Below, in pieces: positions 8,839 to 18,123 of a stretch of DNA of 64,000 nucleotides. Location: the NCBI RefSeq assembly GCF_000813725.1, contig NZ_JWLD01000015.1, positions 1-64,000 of the forward strand, read 5' to 3'. The number at the start of each line of letters is the position of its first letter. The first letter of the stretch is position 1. Below the pieces are notes generated by a model. That model did no database searches. It had not been told where the DNA came from and was given only the letters and a program-made list of their open reading frames with translations. The stretch comes from Leisingera sp. ANG-Vp. Its GTDB lineage: Bacteria; Pseudomonadota; Alphaproteobacteria; Rhodobacterales; Rhodobacteraceae. The position numbers were made by a program, and so were the translations under genes.

Positions 8839-8870
8839 AAAAGAAAAACGCGCCCGGGGCGGGGCGCGTT
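8839..8870 (-). terminator. rho-independent terminator of dapD
   Basis: Read on the minus strand: stem AACGCGCCC / GGGCGCGTT (8862-8870 with 8847-8855), loop of 6 bases, then a run TTTTTCTTTT. It lies 27 bases beyond the dapD stop, so it should end the dapD transcript before hutF. Confidence 0.85.
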
Positions 8871-8896
8871 CGGTGTTTTCAGAGATGCGGAGCGGA

Positions 8897-9724
8897 TCAG
8901 TCGCGCAGCAGCTCGTTGATACCGGTCTTGGAGCGGGTTTTCTCATCGACGCGCTTCACGATCACGGCGCAGTAGAGGCTGATGTTGTTCTTGGAGGGCA
9001 TCGAGCCCGCGACAACCACCGAGTAGGGCGGCACTTCGCCGTACATCACTTCGCCGGTCTCGCGGTCGACGATTTTTGTCGACTTGCCGATGAACACGCC
9101 CATGCCCAGAACCGAGCCTTCGCGCACGATGCAGCCTTCGACCACTTCGGACCGGGCGCCGATGAAGCAGTTGTCCTCGATGATGGTGGGGCCGGCCTGC
9201 ATCGGCTCCAGAACGCCGCCGATGCCGACACCGCCCGAGAGGTGCACGTTCTTGCCGATCTGGGCGCAGGAGCCGACGGTGGCCCAGGTGTCAACCATGG
9301 TGCCTTCATCGACATAGGCGCCGAGGTTCACGAAGGAGGGCATCAGCACCGCGCCGGGCGCGATATAGGCGGACTTGCGGACGACGCAATTCGGCACCGC
9401 GCGGAAGCCTGCGGATTTCCACTGCTCTTCGCCCCAGCCGTTGAACTTGCTGTCGACCTTGTCCCACCAGCCGCCGGCCTGGGGGCCGCCTTCGTGGATT
9501 TCCATGTCCTTGATGCGGAAGCCCAGGAGCACCGCTTTCTTGGCCCATTGGTTCACGTGCCAGTCGCCGCTCTCCAGCTTTTCGGCGACGCGCAGGGACC
9601 CGGAGTCCAGCGCATTCAGGGTGTCTTCGATAGCTTCACGCTGTTCGCCGGTGGTGGCGGGAGTGATGGTGTCGCGCGCCTCCCAGGCGGCTTCGATTGC
9701 TGCTTCCAGCTGGGCGTTGGACAT
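8897..9724 (-). CDS. dapD: 2,3,4,5-tetrahydropyridine-2,6-dicarboxylate N-succinyltransferase
   Basis: 275-residue acyltransferase that succinylates tetrahydrodipicolinate, the step before DapC and DapE in lysine synthesis. The N-terminal helical domain (about 1-100) is followed by a left-handed beta-helix of hexapeptide repeats (about 105-230) with the family blocks [25 protein letters not shown]-type and [23 protein letters not shown]. The C-terminus [16 protein letters not shown] is typical. ATG at 9724 has GGAGGAA at ideal spacing. It appears monocistronic with its own terminator. Confidence 0.97.
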   Translation of the reverse strand: MSNAQLEAAIEAAWEARDTITPATTGEQREAIEDTLNALDSGSLRVAEKLESGDWHVNQWAKKAVLLGFRIKDMEIHEGGPQAGGWWDKVDSKFNGWGEEQWKSAGFRAVPNCVVRKSAYIAPGAVLMPSFVNLGAYVDEGTMVDTWATVGSCAQIGKNVHLSGGVGIGGVLEPMQAGPTIIEDNCFIGARSEVVEGCIVREGSVLGMGVFIGKSTKIVDRETGEVMYGEVPPYSVVVAGSMPSKNNISLYCAVIVKRVDEKTRSKTGINELLRD

Positions 9725-9842
9725 GGATGTTCCTCCGGCATCGGTTAGATTCGGGGTTACATAGCGGCAATCTGCCTGCAGGTCATGTCCGGATTACGTC
9801 CAAATTGCCGCCCCTGACGGCGTTTTGCCGGGTTGAGCCGTC

Positions 9843-10442
9843 TCAGCGCACCCGGCGCAGGTGGCGGCGCAGGATTTCGCAGGCTGCTGCCGGGTCGCGG
9901 CGGGCCATCGCCTGGACAAGTGCGGCGTGGTCGCTGTCCACCCGGCGGGTCCATTGGTGCTGCCAGTTGGCAAACAGATGCCGGGCAGCGGCGATGTGCA
10001 GATCGTCGATCGAGGCCAGCAGCCGGGGCATGCCGCACGGCGACAGGATCACCCGGTGGAAGGCGCGGTTGAGACGCTCCCAGTTTGCCATGTCCTCGGC
10101 GGCATCGCAGGCGAGCCGGGCTTCTTCTGCGGCCGCGATATCCGCATCTGTCAGGCGGGCAAAGGCGTGGGTCAGGGCCAGCACCTCCAGCGAAACCCGC
10201 ATTTCGATCACTTCGCGGATCTCGGACGGGTCCAGGGCGCTGACCCGGGTGCCGCGGCGGGGTTCGGATTTGGCGAGCCCGTGGGCCTCGAGCCGCAGCA
10301 GGGCCTCGCGGACCGGCACATGGCTGGCTTCGAACTCGCGTGCGATATGGTCCTGGCGCAGCTTTTCACCGGCGGGCAGGCTGCCGGTGATGATGCGCTC
10401 GCTTAGCGCTTGGTAGATGGTATCGGCTATGGTTGCGGACAT
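9843..10442 (-). CDS. GntR-family transcriptional regulator (FadR/FCD type)
   Basis: 199 residues. The N-terminal winged helix-turn-helix (about 5-70) has IYQALSERIITGSLPAGEKL, then VPVREALLRLEAHGL (recognition helix) and the wing RRGTRVS. The C-terminal all-helical FCD ligand domain follows, with metal-site-like histidines in FHRVI and DHAALVQAM. The effector is unknown. It lies in the same orientation 49 bases downstream of the threonine/serine dehydratase gene, which makes that gene or a nearby amino-acid gene a plausible but unproven target. Confidence 0.88.
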   Translation of the reverse strand: MSATIADTIYQALSERIITGSLPAGEKLRQDHIAREFEASHVPVREALLRLEAHGLAKSEPRRGTRVSALDPSEIREVIEMRVSLEVLALTHAFARLTDADIAAAEEARLACDAAEDMANWERLNRAFHRVILSPCGMPRLLASIDDLHIAAARHLFANWQHQWTRRVDSDHAALVQAMARRDPAAACEILRRHLRRVR

Positions 10443-10491
10443 GGGGTTGGCGATAGCGGGGCCTCGCTAACCCTGCAAGGATTATCGAAGA

Positions 10492-11412
10492 TTACCCGAG
10501 GGGGTCCGGAGCAATGTTGCCGCCGCAGATCAGAACCGCAACACGTTCGCCCGGCTCGGGGCGGTAAGCGCCGCACATCAGGGCTGCCAAGGCGGTGGCG
10601 CCTGCGGGCTCGGCCAGAATCCGCCGTTCGCGCCAGAGTGCGGCCTGGGCCTGGGTGATGGCGCTGTCCGGTACAGTGACGGACGCCGCGCCCTGCGCCG
10701 AGGCGAGTTCGAAGCAGATATTGCCGATCCGCTTGGCGCCAAGCGCATTGGCAGCAACGCCTGAGACCTCGACATCCACCGGTTCCTTGGCCTGCAGGGC
10801 GGCCTGCAAGGCGCGGGAGGTTTCAGGTTCCACCGCGACAATCTTTTTCATCCCCTGGAACCAGGCCAGCGCGCCGGCAATAAGCCCGCCGCCGCCGACG
10901 GCGATCAGCAGGGTGTCAGCTTCCAGTCCCTGCTCCTGCCATTCGGCAAAACAGGTGCCCTGGCCTGCCACAGTGGCCGGGGCGTCATAGGCGTGGACCT
11001 GCATGGCGCCGGTTTCCGCTTCATAGGCCTGGGCCTGTTCCAGCGCATTGGCGTAAGCGCCGGGCACCACCTGCAGATCGGCGCCGGTGCGCTTGATCAG
11101 GGAGATCTTGGCGGGGCCGGCCATTTCGGGCACGTAAATCCGCGCCTTGTGTCCCAGATGATGCGCAGCAAAGGCAGCAGCGGCGCCGTGATTGCCGCCC
11201 GAGGCGGCCACCAGCCCGGCGCTTGGCACCGGCTGGCTCAAGAGTGTGTTGAAGGCGCCGCGGGCCTTGAAGCTGCCGGTGTGCTGCATGTGCTCGAGCT
11301 TCAGCGCGACCGGGTAGTCCAGCCCGAAACCCTGCGTGTGCATCACGGGTGTGCGCTGCACATGAGGGCGGATGCGGTCTGCGGCTGCGGTGATTTCGTC
11401 CTGCCAGTTCAT
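10492..11412 (-). CDS. threonine/serine dehydratase, PLP fold type II
   Basis: 306 residues. PLP-dependent beta-family lyase expected to deaminate L-threonine or L-serine (or a hydroxy-aspartate relative) to the 2-oxo acid and ammonia. GSFKARGA holds the Schiff-base Lys49, SGGNHGAA (71-78) the pyridoxal O3' contact, and the glycine loop VGGGGLIAG binds the phosphate. The start at 11412 has GGGAGGG upstream; the longer open frame is not needed. No C-terminal ACT domain, so it is of the short, non-allosteric type. The GntR gene follows in the same direction. Confidence 0.88.
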   Translation of the reverse strand: MNWQDEITAAADRIRPHVQRTPVMHTQGFGLDYPVALKLEHMQHTGSFKARGAFNTLLSQPVPSAGLVAASGGNHGAAAAFAAHHLGHKARIYVPEMAGPAKISLIKRTGADLQVVPGAYANALEQAQAYEAETGAMQVHAYDAPATVAGQGTCFAEWQEQGLEADTLLIAVGGGGLIAGALAWFQGMKKIVAVEPETSRALQAALQAKEPVDVEVSGVAANALGAKRIGNICFELASAQGAASVTVPDSAITQAQAALWRERRILAEPAGATALAALMCGAYRPEPGERVAVLICGGNIAPDPLG

Positions 11413-11544
11413 CTGTGGCCCTCCCTGTGTGACAAGCGCGAACCTTAGCCGCGGGACTGGCGGGTGCAAGACAAACAGTGCGTTCCTGCATTCTTGATTG
11501 GCGCTAACGGTTCAGGACGGCTACAAAGGGAGTCCTGTTGATTA

Positions 11545-12408
11545 ATGCTGGGATTTTCCATGACCGAAGACCGCCACAGCCGTTTCCGTGATGCTCACTC
11601 TGACCGCGACCGGGCCGAGCATGTGCCCGTGACACCGCAAACCCAGGCGCCCGCCTACCGGCTGGCCTTTGCTGATGAGGAGTTCCTCTGCCGCGAGGAA
11701 CTGCGGCCGGTCCGGCTGCAGTTGGAGCTGCTGAAGCCGGAGCTGATGCTGAACGAGCATGGGATCGAAAGCACGATTGTGATGTTCGGCGGCGCCCGCA
11801 TCCCTGACCCGCAGCACAAGGATCAGGCACGGACCCAGACATTGGCGGATCTGTCGCATTTCTATGACGAGGCGCGGGAATTTGCCCGGCTGATGACTGA
11901 GAAGTCAAAGGAGAGCGGCGGGCGCAAGAATGTCATCGTGACCGGCGGCGGCCCGGGTGTGATGGAGGCGGGCAACCGCGGTGCTGAGGATGCAGGCGGC
12001 CATTCCATCGGCCTCTCGATTGTGCTGCCGCATGAGCAGGCGCCCAACGGTTATGTGACGCCGGATCTCAGCTTCAATTTCCACTATTTCGCGATCCGCA
12101 AGATGCATTTCCTGATGCGGGCGCGGGCGATCACCGTGTTTCCGGGCGGGTTCGGCACGCTGGATGAGCTGTTCGAAAGCCTGACCCTCATCCAAACCGG
12201 CCGCATGGAGCGGGTGCCCTTCCTGCTGTTCGGCAAGGATTTCTGGGAGAGAATCATCAATTGGGATGCGCTGGCTGATGCCGGCACCATCTCGGATCAG
12301 GACCTGGACCTGTTCCGTTTTGTCGACACCGCCAAGGAGGCAGTGGAGATTATCGACAACTGGCAGCCTGCGCCGCCGCGCGACAGCCTGCCGGGCCGGG
12401 AACGCTGA
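11545..12408 (+). CDS. LOG-family protein (lysine-decarboxylase-like Rossmann fold)
   Basis: 287 residues. The LOG family releases cytokinin-type bases from nucleoside 5'-monophosphates, or hydrolyses other nucleotides. Motifs GGGPGVMEAGNRGA (134-147) and FPGGFGTLDELFE (199-211) are the paired nucleotide-binding/catalytic signatures. An 80-residue N-terminal extension precedes the fold, as in the larger bacterial TIGR00730 relatives. Two starts are possible: ATG 11545 with AAGGGAG at rather long spacing, or ATG 11560. The true substrate in this organism is not evident; older annotation as lysine decarboxylase would be wrong. Confidence 0.85.
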   Translation: MLGFSMTEDRHSRFRDAHSDRDRAEHVPVTPQTQAPAYRLAFADEEFLCREELRPVRLQLELLKPELMLNEHGIESTIVMFGGARIPDPQHKDQARTQTLADLSHFYDEAREFARLMTEKSKESGGRKNVIVTGGGPGVMEAGNRGAEDAGGHSIGLSIVLPHEQAPNGYVTPDLSFNFHYFAIRKMHFLMRARAITVFPGGFGTLDELFESLTLIQTGRMERVPFLLFGKDFWERIINWDALADAGTISDQDLDLFRFVDTAKEAVEIIDNWQPAPPRDSLPGRER

Positions 12409-12423
12409 CGAGGCGCGCCGGGA

Positions 12424-12633
12424 TCAGGCAAACTCCGGCGGCAGCCGGCCGATTTCGGCGCCGGTGGTCAAACGGGTGAGAACCGGGGCGCCGGCCACGG
12501 TTTTCACGGCATATCCGTAGCCGCGCAGCCTGAATTTAAACTCTCGCGCACTCAAGGCCTTGCTGCGCTCGCTGCGGATCAGGTCCAGCACCGCGGGTTC
12601 GATTGGGGCGGGGGTGTAGTCCATCTGGGACAT
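12424..12633 (-). CDS. small hypothetical protein, 69 residues
   Basis: Starts MSQMDYTPAPIEPAVLDLIRS and is basic in the middle (SERSKALSAREFKFRLRGYGYAVK). A good AAGGAA ribosome site precedes the ATG. The fold may be helix plus short beta strands; no known domain is recognised. The gene converges on the LOG-like gene (15-base gap). Two direct 11-base repeats lie just upstream of its start (12657-12685), suggesting regulation. Confidence 0.65.
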   Translation of the reverse strand: MSQMDYTPAPIEPAVLDLIRSERSKALSAREFKFRLRGYGYAVKTVAGAPVLTRLTTGAEIGRLPPEFA

Positions 12634-12924
12634 TTCGGGTTCCTTCTGAAATTCTGACTGTCCATGAATTGGAAACTGTCCATGAGGATTGGCGAAATTT
12701 CAGCCGCAATTGGGAAATAATAAGGCGCCTGCCGCGGCAGGCGCAGCGCGCTTGGCCATGGCGACCGGCAGAAATCCGCAGGAAAAGATCGCGGAATGTG
12801 CAAAAAGCTGCCACACTGGCAGGACCAATCTTTAGTTGGCCCTGCACCGTCCTGCGGCGGTCTTATCCAGGCCGCATTCGCCAGCAGGCCATTTCCCGGC
12901 AGGGCATAGTGGCGGAGCGTTCTT
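12634..12924. other. divergent intergenic region with repeats and a palindrome
   Basis: 291 bases between the small minus-strand gene and the M10 protease. It holds two direct copies of ACTGTCCATGA (12657-12667 and 12675-12685, 18-base period), a perfect 20-base palindrome with half-site GCGCCTGCCG (12725-12744) followed on the minus strand by a T-rich stretch, and an imperfect dyad at 12818-12845 (GCAGG-CCAA against TTGG-CCTGC). No coding frame in it looks real. Confidence 0.55.
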
Positions 12925-14166
12925 ATGGCGGTGGTTACCGATTACACGGCACTTTTGTATTATACTTCCAACAGTTTTGGCCGCTGGAACAGCCTGAGCC
13001 GCCCGGGCACACCAGCTGTGGTAACCTATAGTTTCGTTGAAACCGATGAATTGGGCGACGCCGCCAGCGATCCCTACGGCGCCACCAGCTATTGGTCCTA
13101 CAGCAATGCCCAGCGGACGGTTTTCCGGCAGGCCATTGAGGCGTATGAAGACGCCGCCGGGATTGTTTTTGTGGAAACCGGCGGCCGCGCCATGGTCAAT
13201 GTGTTCGGCTACAGCGGCGGCACCGCGGCAGGCTGGGCAAACCTGCCCTGGGCCAGCAGCTTTGCCACCAGCCGGGGGGATGTGGCGATCCAGGGCAGCA
13301 GCATCTCTCCCGGCAGTTTCGGCTATGAAACCATTCTGCATGAGCTTGGCCACGCCGTTGGCCTGAAGCATCCGCACAGCGGTGATCCGGTGCTGGCAGA
13401 GCATCTGGATACCCAGGAAAACACGGTGATGACTTATAACTATGCTGGTTACAACGTCAGCGATCTGGGGCCATTGGACTTGCAGGCGCTGCAGCATATT
13501 TATGGCGGTGCCTCTGCAACCGCGGACTGGGATGTCCGGCTTGGGGCAGCCGGGCAGGTGGTGATTGACGCCAGCCACCGGTGGGAGACCCTCCTAGCGA
13601 CCGGTCAGGACACCAACATCCACGCCCGCGGCGGCAATGACCGGGTGTTCGGGCGCGAGGGTGACGACAAGCTTCGCGGAGGCTGGGGCAACGACACTCT
13701 GAAAGGCGGTTATGGCTCGGATACGCTCTGGGGCCAATCCGGCGATGACGTGCTGATCGGAGCTGTGAACAAGGACAGCCGTTCCGGGTCCGGCAACGAT
13801 GGCGATCTGCTACACGGCGGCAAGGGAAAGGACAAGATCTGGGGCAGCCGCGGTGAGGATACGCTCAAGGGCGGGTTCGGCAGCGACCGCCTCACCGGCG
13901 GCGACGGTTCGGATATCCTGAGCGGCGGCCAGCAGGGCGATGTCTTTGTCTTTGTGACCGCGGACTACTGGGAAGACGAGATCATCACTGACTTCGGAAC
14001 CGGCAAAGACAAGATTGAGTTCTCCGGCACTCAGATTGACGAATTCAGCGACCTGACAATTTCCCAGCAGGGCGGAAGCACCTTCATCAGCTTCCAGGGG
14101 CAGCATGATGTCGAGCTGACCGGTTACACCGGTGCCCTAACCGCAGATCATTTCATTTTCACCTAG
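12925..14166 (+). CDS. M10-family (serralysin-like) RTX metalloprotease
   Basis: 413 residues. Secreted zinc endopeptidase expected to leave through a type I system. HELGHAVGLKHPH (H139, E140, H143, H149) is the HExxHxxGxxH zinc motif and TVMTY (Met169) the metzincin Met-turn. The protease domain spans about 1-195. Calcium-binding RTX repeats (GGNDRVFGREGDDKLRGG and similar) run from about 230 to 330, and a serralysin C-terminal domain with ITDFGTGKDKIEF leads to a C-terminus ending DHFIFT, which suits a type I secretion signal. No N-terminal signal peptide. The secretion genes are not in this window. Confidence 0.93.
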   Translation: MAVVTDYTALLYYTSNSFGRWNSLSRPGTPAVVTYSFVETDELGDAASDPYGATSYWSYSNAQRTVFRQAIEAYEDAAGIVFVETGGRAMVNVFGYSGGTAAGWANLPWASSFATSRGDVAIQGSSISPGSFGYETILHELGHAVGLKHPHSGDPVLAEHLDTQENTVMTYNYAGYNVSDLGPLDLQALQHIYGGASATADWDVRLGAAGQVVIDASHRWETLLATGQDTNIHARGGNDRVFGREGDDKLRGGWGNDTLKGGYGSDTLWGQSGDDVLIGAVNKDSRSGSGNDGDLLHGGKGKDKIWGSRGEDTLKGGFGSDRLTGGDGSDILSGGQQGDVFVFVTADYWEDEIITDFGTGKDKIEFSGTQIDEFSDLTISQQGGSTFISFQGQHDVELTGYTGALTADHFIFT

Positions 14167-14197
14167 GCCGGCCAAGCGCGCCGGGGCCGGAGCCGGG

Positions 14198-15385
14198 TTA
14201 CTTGAGCCCGGCTTCGGCCTCAATCTGCTTGCGGCTTTTGCGGGCGCGCTCGGTGGCAGACTTCAGCTGGCCGCAGGCCGCCATGATGTCATCGCCGCGG
14301 GTCTTGCGGATCGGCGAGGCGTAACCCGCCTGGTAGACGATATTGGCGAAGGCCCGGATCCGGTTGTTCGAGGACCGCTTGTAGGGGCTGCCCGGCCATT
14401 CGTTGAACGGGATCAGGTTGATCTTGGCCGGGATGTTGTAGCGCTTGATATGCTCGATCAGCCGGTGCGCGTCCTCGTCGGTGTCGTTCACCCCGTCCAG
14501 CATCACATATTCAAAAGTGATCCGCTCGGAGTTCGACGCCTTGGGGTAATCCGCCAGCGCCTGCAGCAGTTCGTCGATGTTCCAGCGCTTGTTGATCGGC
14601 ACCAGCACGTCGCGGGTCTCGTTGGTGGTGGCGTGGAAGGAAATCGCCAAAAGGCAGCCGATTTCCTCGGCCGTGCGGGCAATCTCCGGCACCACGCCGG
14701 AAGTCGACAGGGTGATCCGGCGGCGGCTGAGCGAGATCCCTTCCGGGTCCATCGCAATCTTCATCGCGTCGCGCACATTGTCAAAGTTATAGAGCGGCTC
14801 GCCCATGCCCATCAGCACGATGTTCGAGAGCAGGCGGGTTTCGTCCTTGGGGGCGCCCGGCACCGGCCATTCCTCCAGGTCGTCGCGCGCCATCATCACC
14901 TGGCCGACAATCTCAGCGGGGGTCAGGTTGCGCACCAGCTTCTGGGTGCCGGTGTGGCAGAAGGAGCAGGTCAGGGTGCAGCCGACCTGGCTGGAGATGC
15001 AGAGCGTGCCGCGGTCATCCTCGGGGATATAGACCACCTCGACCTCATGGCCGCCATTGATCCGCACCAGGTACTTGCGGGTGCCATCGGTCGATACCTG
15101 CTTGCTTACGACCTCAGGAATGCGGATCTCAAATGTTTCGGCCAGCTGCGCGCGGTAGGCTTTGGCCAGGTTGGTCATATCCGCGAAATCGCGTTTGCCC
15201 CACTGGTAGATCCACTGCCAGATCTGGCCGACGCGCATCTTGGCCTGTTTCTCCGGCGTGCCGTGTTCGATCAGCACCTCGCGCATGCGCTCGCGGGTCA
15301 GACCGACAAGATTGATCTTGCCGCCCTCGGGCTCCTTGCGGGGCAGGGTCATTACGTCCTGGGTGATCGGCGCGCTGGCGGTCAT
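14198..15385 (-). CDS. rlmN: 23S rRNA A2503 / tRNA A37 C2-methyltransferase
   Basis: 395-residue radical-SAM enzyme that methylates C2 of A2503 in 23S rRNA and of A37 in some tRNAs. The iron-sulfur motif CTLTCSFC gives C136, C140 and C143. The SAM-binding region [12 protein letters not shown] follows. The C-terminal cysteine in MAACGQL near residue 370 is the methyl-carrier position. An N-terminal accessory domain is present. The length is typical for alphaproteobacteria. Confidence 0.97.
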   Translation of the reverse strand: MTASAPITQDVMTLPRKEPEGGKINLVGLTRERMREVLIEHGTPEKQAKMRVGQIWQWIYQWGKRDFADMTNLAKAYRAQLAETFEIRIPEVVSKQVSTDGTRKYLVRINGGHEVEVVYIPEDDRGTLCISSQVGCTLTCSFCHTGTQKLVRNLTPAEIVGQVMMARDDLEEWPVPGAPKDETRLLSNIVLMGMGEPLYNFDNVRDAMKIAMDPEGISLSRRRITLSTSGVVPEIARTAEEIGCLLAISFHATTNETRDVLVPINKRWNIDELLQALADYPKASNSERITFEYVMLDGVNDTDEDAHRLIEHIKRYNIPAKINLIPFNEWPGSPYKRSSNNRIRAFANIVYQAGYASPIRKTRGDDIMAACGQLKSATERARKSRKQIEAEAGLK

Positions 15386-15506
15386 GGCTAAAGACTCGGA
15401 TGCTGGTGGGCGGATGCGGCTCTATATAGGATTTCGGCGAAAGATCAAAAGGAATCCTTGTGCGCAAAATGCGTGCGCAGATTTCAAGGGGCGGCCTGGA
15501 TTGCGC

Positions 15507-15917
15507 TTACCTGGAAAACCGCACCAGTTCCTCGACCCGGGCGCGGCCCAGAGTGGTCCAGCAGGCCCGCGTGGCAATGCCTGCGTCTTCACGCACGTTA
15601 TGGGCCTCGCCGGCGAAAGCGCAATGCGCAACCCGGAACGCCTCCCAGGCGGTCTGGCTTTGCATCAGCGCGGCCTCGATTGCTGTTCCGCCGTTAGTGT
15701 TGTCCCGTTCAGCAGCGGCAATCATGGCGGCTTCCAGCGCGTTGAACAGCGCCGCTTCCACGCCTTCTTCGTCATCGGCAACGCAGGATCCGATCTCTTC
15801 CTGGCTGCCTTCGCCGCATTCCAGCGCCGGATTGGCAAGCGCGGGCTTGGCCAGCAGCGCAACTGCCAGGCAAGCGGACGGGACAATAGCTGAGTTCAGC
15901 AGGGCAGGTTTCAGCAT
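15507..15917 (-). CDS. secreted LprI-like (DUF1311) small protein
   Basis: 136 residues from ATG 15917, chosen over the GTG at 15926 because GGAGG stands 8 bases before the ATG. A signal peptide (about 1-28, cleavage near AKPALA-NP) is followed by a mature domain with conserved cysteines (ECGEGS, SCVADD, HCAFAG, RACWT) and TAWEAFRVAHC, the LprI/lysozyme-inhibitor-like signature. It would act in the periplasm. Whether it inhibits lysozyme is not shown by sequence. Confidence 0.7.
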   Translation of the reverse strand: MLKPALLNSAIVPSACLAVALLAKPALANPALECGEGSQEEIGSCVADDEEGVEAALFNALEAAMIAAAERDNTNGGTAIEAALMQSQTAWEAFRVAHCAFAGEAHNVREDAGIATRACWTTLGRARVEELVRFSR

Positions 15918-15965
15918 GTCGGGCACCTCCTGCCGTCTATGCTACGCGGCTTGCGGCTTTCAAAC

Positions 15966-15992
15966 AAGAAAACCCCGGCGCAGGCCGGGGTT
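15966..15992 (-). terminator. rho-independent terminator of the ialB-like gene
   Basis: Stem AACCCCGGC / GCCGGGGTT (15971-15979 with 15984-15992) with a 4-base loop; on the minus strand it is followed by TTTTCTTG. It lies 24 bases beyond the stop of the minus-strand IalB-family gene. Confidence 0.8.
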
Positions 15993-16015
15993 TGGTCTGT
16001 TTGCTGCCGGCAGTC

Positions 16016-16543
16016 TTACTTGCTGCAGCGCTTTTCCGCGTCTTCCACTGCAGCGGTAAAGCCCAGCAGCGAGAAGGTATCCTTGGTCTGGGTTCCGCGG
16101 GCCGAGCGCGCAGTCATCACTGCATTGGCGCCGCGCTTCATCGCGGTGATGATCTTGAGATCCTCGCCTTCCACCGGCCAGGCCCATTCGCCTTCAGTGA
16201 AAAGCTCAAACTGGGAGTCGCCGATGGCCATGTTGACGGTTGAGCCCGGTGCAAAGGGGTAGCCGCCGGTAAAGCTGATCGCCCCTTTGGCGTCATTCGA
16301 TCCGCCAAAGGTAACAAACAGCTGGATCTCGCTGCGGCGCACCGCCACCACCCGGCCGTCGCGGGTGTTCACGGTTTCCTTCGGTGCGGACACGCCCCAG
16401 CATTCCGCCGGGTTGTCGCCTTCAAAGACGCTCCAATCCACATTCGCAGCGACCCGGTTGTTCGATGTCTCTTGCGCAAATGCAGTGGTTGCCAATGCTG
16501 CCAGACACAGGCCCGCAGCCACGCGGGCGAGTTTCAATGCCAT
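16016..16543 (-). CDS. invasion-associated locus B (IalB) family protein
   Basis: 175 residues from the ATG at 16543, which directly begins a clean signal peptide (MALKLARVAAGLCLAALATTAFA). The mature part has the IalB-family layout: VDWSVFEGDNPAECWGVS near the N-terminus, beta strands around IQLFVTFGG and ISFTGGYPFAPGS, and a terminal cysteine (KRCSK) that may pair with the one in AECWG. IalB in Bartonella is linked to host cell invasion, but the family is widespread in free-living alphaproteobacteria, where its role is unknown. Probably monocistronic, with its own terminator. Confidence 0.82.
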   Translation of the reverse strand: MALKLARVAAGLCLAALATTAFAQETSNNRVAANVDWSVFEGDNPAECWGVSAPKETVNTRDGRVVAVRRSEIQLFVTFGGSNDAKGAISFTGGYPFAPGSTVNMAIGDSQFELFTEGEWAWPVEGEDLKIITAMKRGANAVMTARSARGTQTKDTFSLLGFTAAVEDAEKRCSK

Positions 16544-16734
16544 TTGTCCCGACTCCAAGACTGTTCTCATACCTCAAAATCAAGCAAAGGGCCCGCAGCG
16601 TTCATCCGCTGTCTGGTCCCGATCCCCTCGCTTGCGCTACACAAGCACACTAACGTAACTAGCACCACGGGCGAAAGTGCGTTTTGGCAGGAATTCGCCC
16701 AGAAAAACTGCACGGAAACATGAGGGGAGACATC

Positions 16735-17733
16735 ATGGCGAAACCTGTGCCCATGGCCGAAGTCTGGCGCGGCCCGATCCTGGAGAGCCTGCACCTGGGC
16801 CACGCCGTCATCTGCGACGACAGCGGCCAGGTGGTGCGCAGCTGGGGCGATCCGGATGCGGTGATCTATCCGCGCAGCTCCGCCAAGATGATCCAGGCGC
16901 TGCCGCTGATCACCTCCGGCGCCGCTGCGCGCTACGGGCTGACCTCCGAGCAGCTGGCACTGGCCTGCGCCTCCCACAACGGCGCCCATATCCATACGGA
17001 CCGGGTGAACAGCTGGCTTGGCCAGCTGGGGCTCAGCGATGACGATTTCCGCTGCGGCCCGCAGCTGCCGGATGACATCCCGGCCCGCACCGAGCTGATC
17101 AAGACCGACAACAGCCCGTGCCAGGTGCACAACAACTGCTCGGGCAAGCACGCGGGCTTCCTGACCCTGAATCAGTATCTGGGCGGAAACGCGGAATATA
17201 TCGACGTCAGCCACCCGGTGCAGCAGGCTTGCCTTGCGGCGTTTGAGGAAACCACCGGCCAGGACAGCCCCGGCTACGGCATCGATGGCTGCTCGGCCCC
17301 GAACTTTGCAACCACCGTCACTGGCCTGGCCCGGTCGATGGCCTGGTTCGCCAGTGCTTCAGACCGTTCCGACCGGCCGTCCGAGGCTGCACAGCAGCTG
17401 GTCGCAGCGATGACCGCCCATCCCGAACTGGTGGCCGGCGAAACCCGCTGCTGCACCAATCTGATGCGCGCCATGGGCGGTAAGGTGGCGGTCAAGACAG
17501 GGGCTGAGGCAGTGTTCATCGCGATTCTGCCCGAACAGAAGCTGGGCGTTGCGCTGAAGATCACCGACGGCACCACCCGTGCCAGCGAATGCGCGATTGC
17601 CGCGCTGCTGGTCAGCTTGGGCGTTCTGGAGGCAGACCATCCGGAGACCAAAAAGTACATGAACAAGGTGCTTTACAGCCGCCGCGGCCTGGAATGCGGT
17701 TCAATCCGTCCGGCAGCGGAACTGCTGTTTTGA
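16735..17733 (+). CDS. rhizobial-type L-asparaginase (asparaginase II family)
   Basis: 332 residues. Hydrolyses L-asparagine to aspartate and ammonia; the family (PF06089) is unrelated to the E. coli threonine enzymes. The SxxK site YPRSSAKMIQ gives S48 and K51, and NNCSGKHAGF gives C135 and K138, in the same numbering as the characterised Rhizobium etli enzyme. GIDGCSAPN (D184, C186) supplies the remaining site residues. The ATG at 16735 has GAGGGGAGA at good spacing. Cytoplasmic: no signal peptide. Confidence 0.9.
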   Translation: MAKPVPMAEVWRGPILESLHLGHAVICDDSGQVVRSWGDPDAVIYPRSSAKMIQALPLITSGAAARYGLTSEQLALACASHNGAHIHTDRVNSWLGQLGLSDDDFRCGPQLPDDIPARTELIKTDNSPCQVHNNCSGKHAGFLTLNQYLGGNAEYIDVSHPVQQACLAAFEETTGQDSPGYGIDGCSAPNFATTVTGLARSMAWFASASDRSDRPSEAAQQLVAAMTAHPELVAGETRCCTNLMRAMGGKVAVKTGAEAVFIAILPEQKLGVALKITDGTTRASECAIAALLVSLGVLEADHPETKKYMNKVLYSRRGLECGSIRPAAELLF

Positions 17734-17738
17734 AAAGT

Positions 17739-17765
17739 GATGCCCCGGTCCTGAGCCGGGGCATC
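17739..17765. terminator. bidirectional-looking hairpin between convergent genes
   Basis: Perfect 10-base arms GATGCCCCGG / CCGGGGCATC (17739-17748 and 17756-17765) with a 7-base loop, between the convergent asparaginase and YciI genes. A short T-rich stretch follows on the minus side (ACTTTT), so it may serve mainly the minus-strand operon. Confidence 0.65.
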
Positions 17766-17769
17766 TGCG

Positions 17770-18090
17770 TTACATATCCATCTCAATGATTTCGGCCACT
17801 TCAACCGAGCCGCTGCCGTCCACCACCATCGGGCAGCCCTTGGCCATTTCGCAGGCTGCGTTCTGGTCTGCGGCTTCGACCACCGTGTAGCCCGAGATCG
17901 GGTTTGCGCCGCCGTCATCCGTCACGCCGCCGCTGCTGACGGTCTTGGACAGTCCCACCGGCGCACCAGGGATCTTAAGGGCCTCTCCCATCGACCCCAT
18001 CCAATTCTTCCAGGCTTCCATGACTTTGGCGCCTTCCTCCTCGCTTTCCGGGGTCTTGCCGCCGTGGTACGCAAAAATGAACTGTGGCAT
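17770..18090 (-). CDS. YciI-family protein
   Basis: 106-residue ferredoxin-like-fold protein of the YCII/DGPF type: FIFAYHGG at the N-terminus, then ISGYTVVEAADQNAACEMAKGCPMV, the segment that holds the family's conserved site. Function is generally unknown; DGPF-type members are often beside ECF sigma or ArsR regulators. It is the last gene of the ArsR-SRPBCC-YciI operon, 33 bases after the SRPBCC stop. Confidence 0.85.
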   Translation of the reverse strand: MPQFIFAYHGGKTPESEEEGAKVMEAWKNWMGSMGEALKIPGAPVGLSKTVSSGGVTDDGGANPISGYTVVEAADQNAACEMAKGCPMVVDGSGSVEVAEIIEMDM

Positions 18091-18123
18091 TGGTCTTCTC
18101 CCTTGGTTGCTGTGGATGATGGT

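Noticed and set aside
11545-12408. Annotation as lysine decarboxylase
   Set aside because: The PGGFGTLDE and GGGPGVMEA motifs are those of LOG-type phosphoribohydrolases; no PLP lysine or decarboxylase fold.
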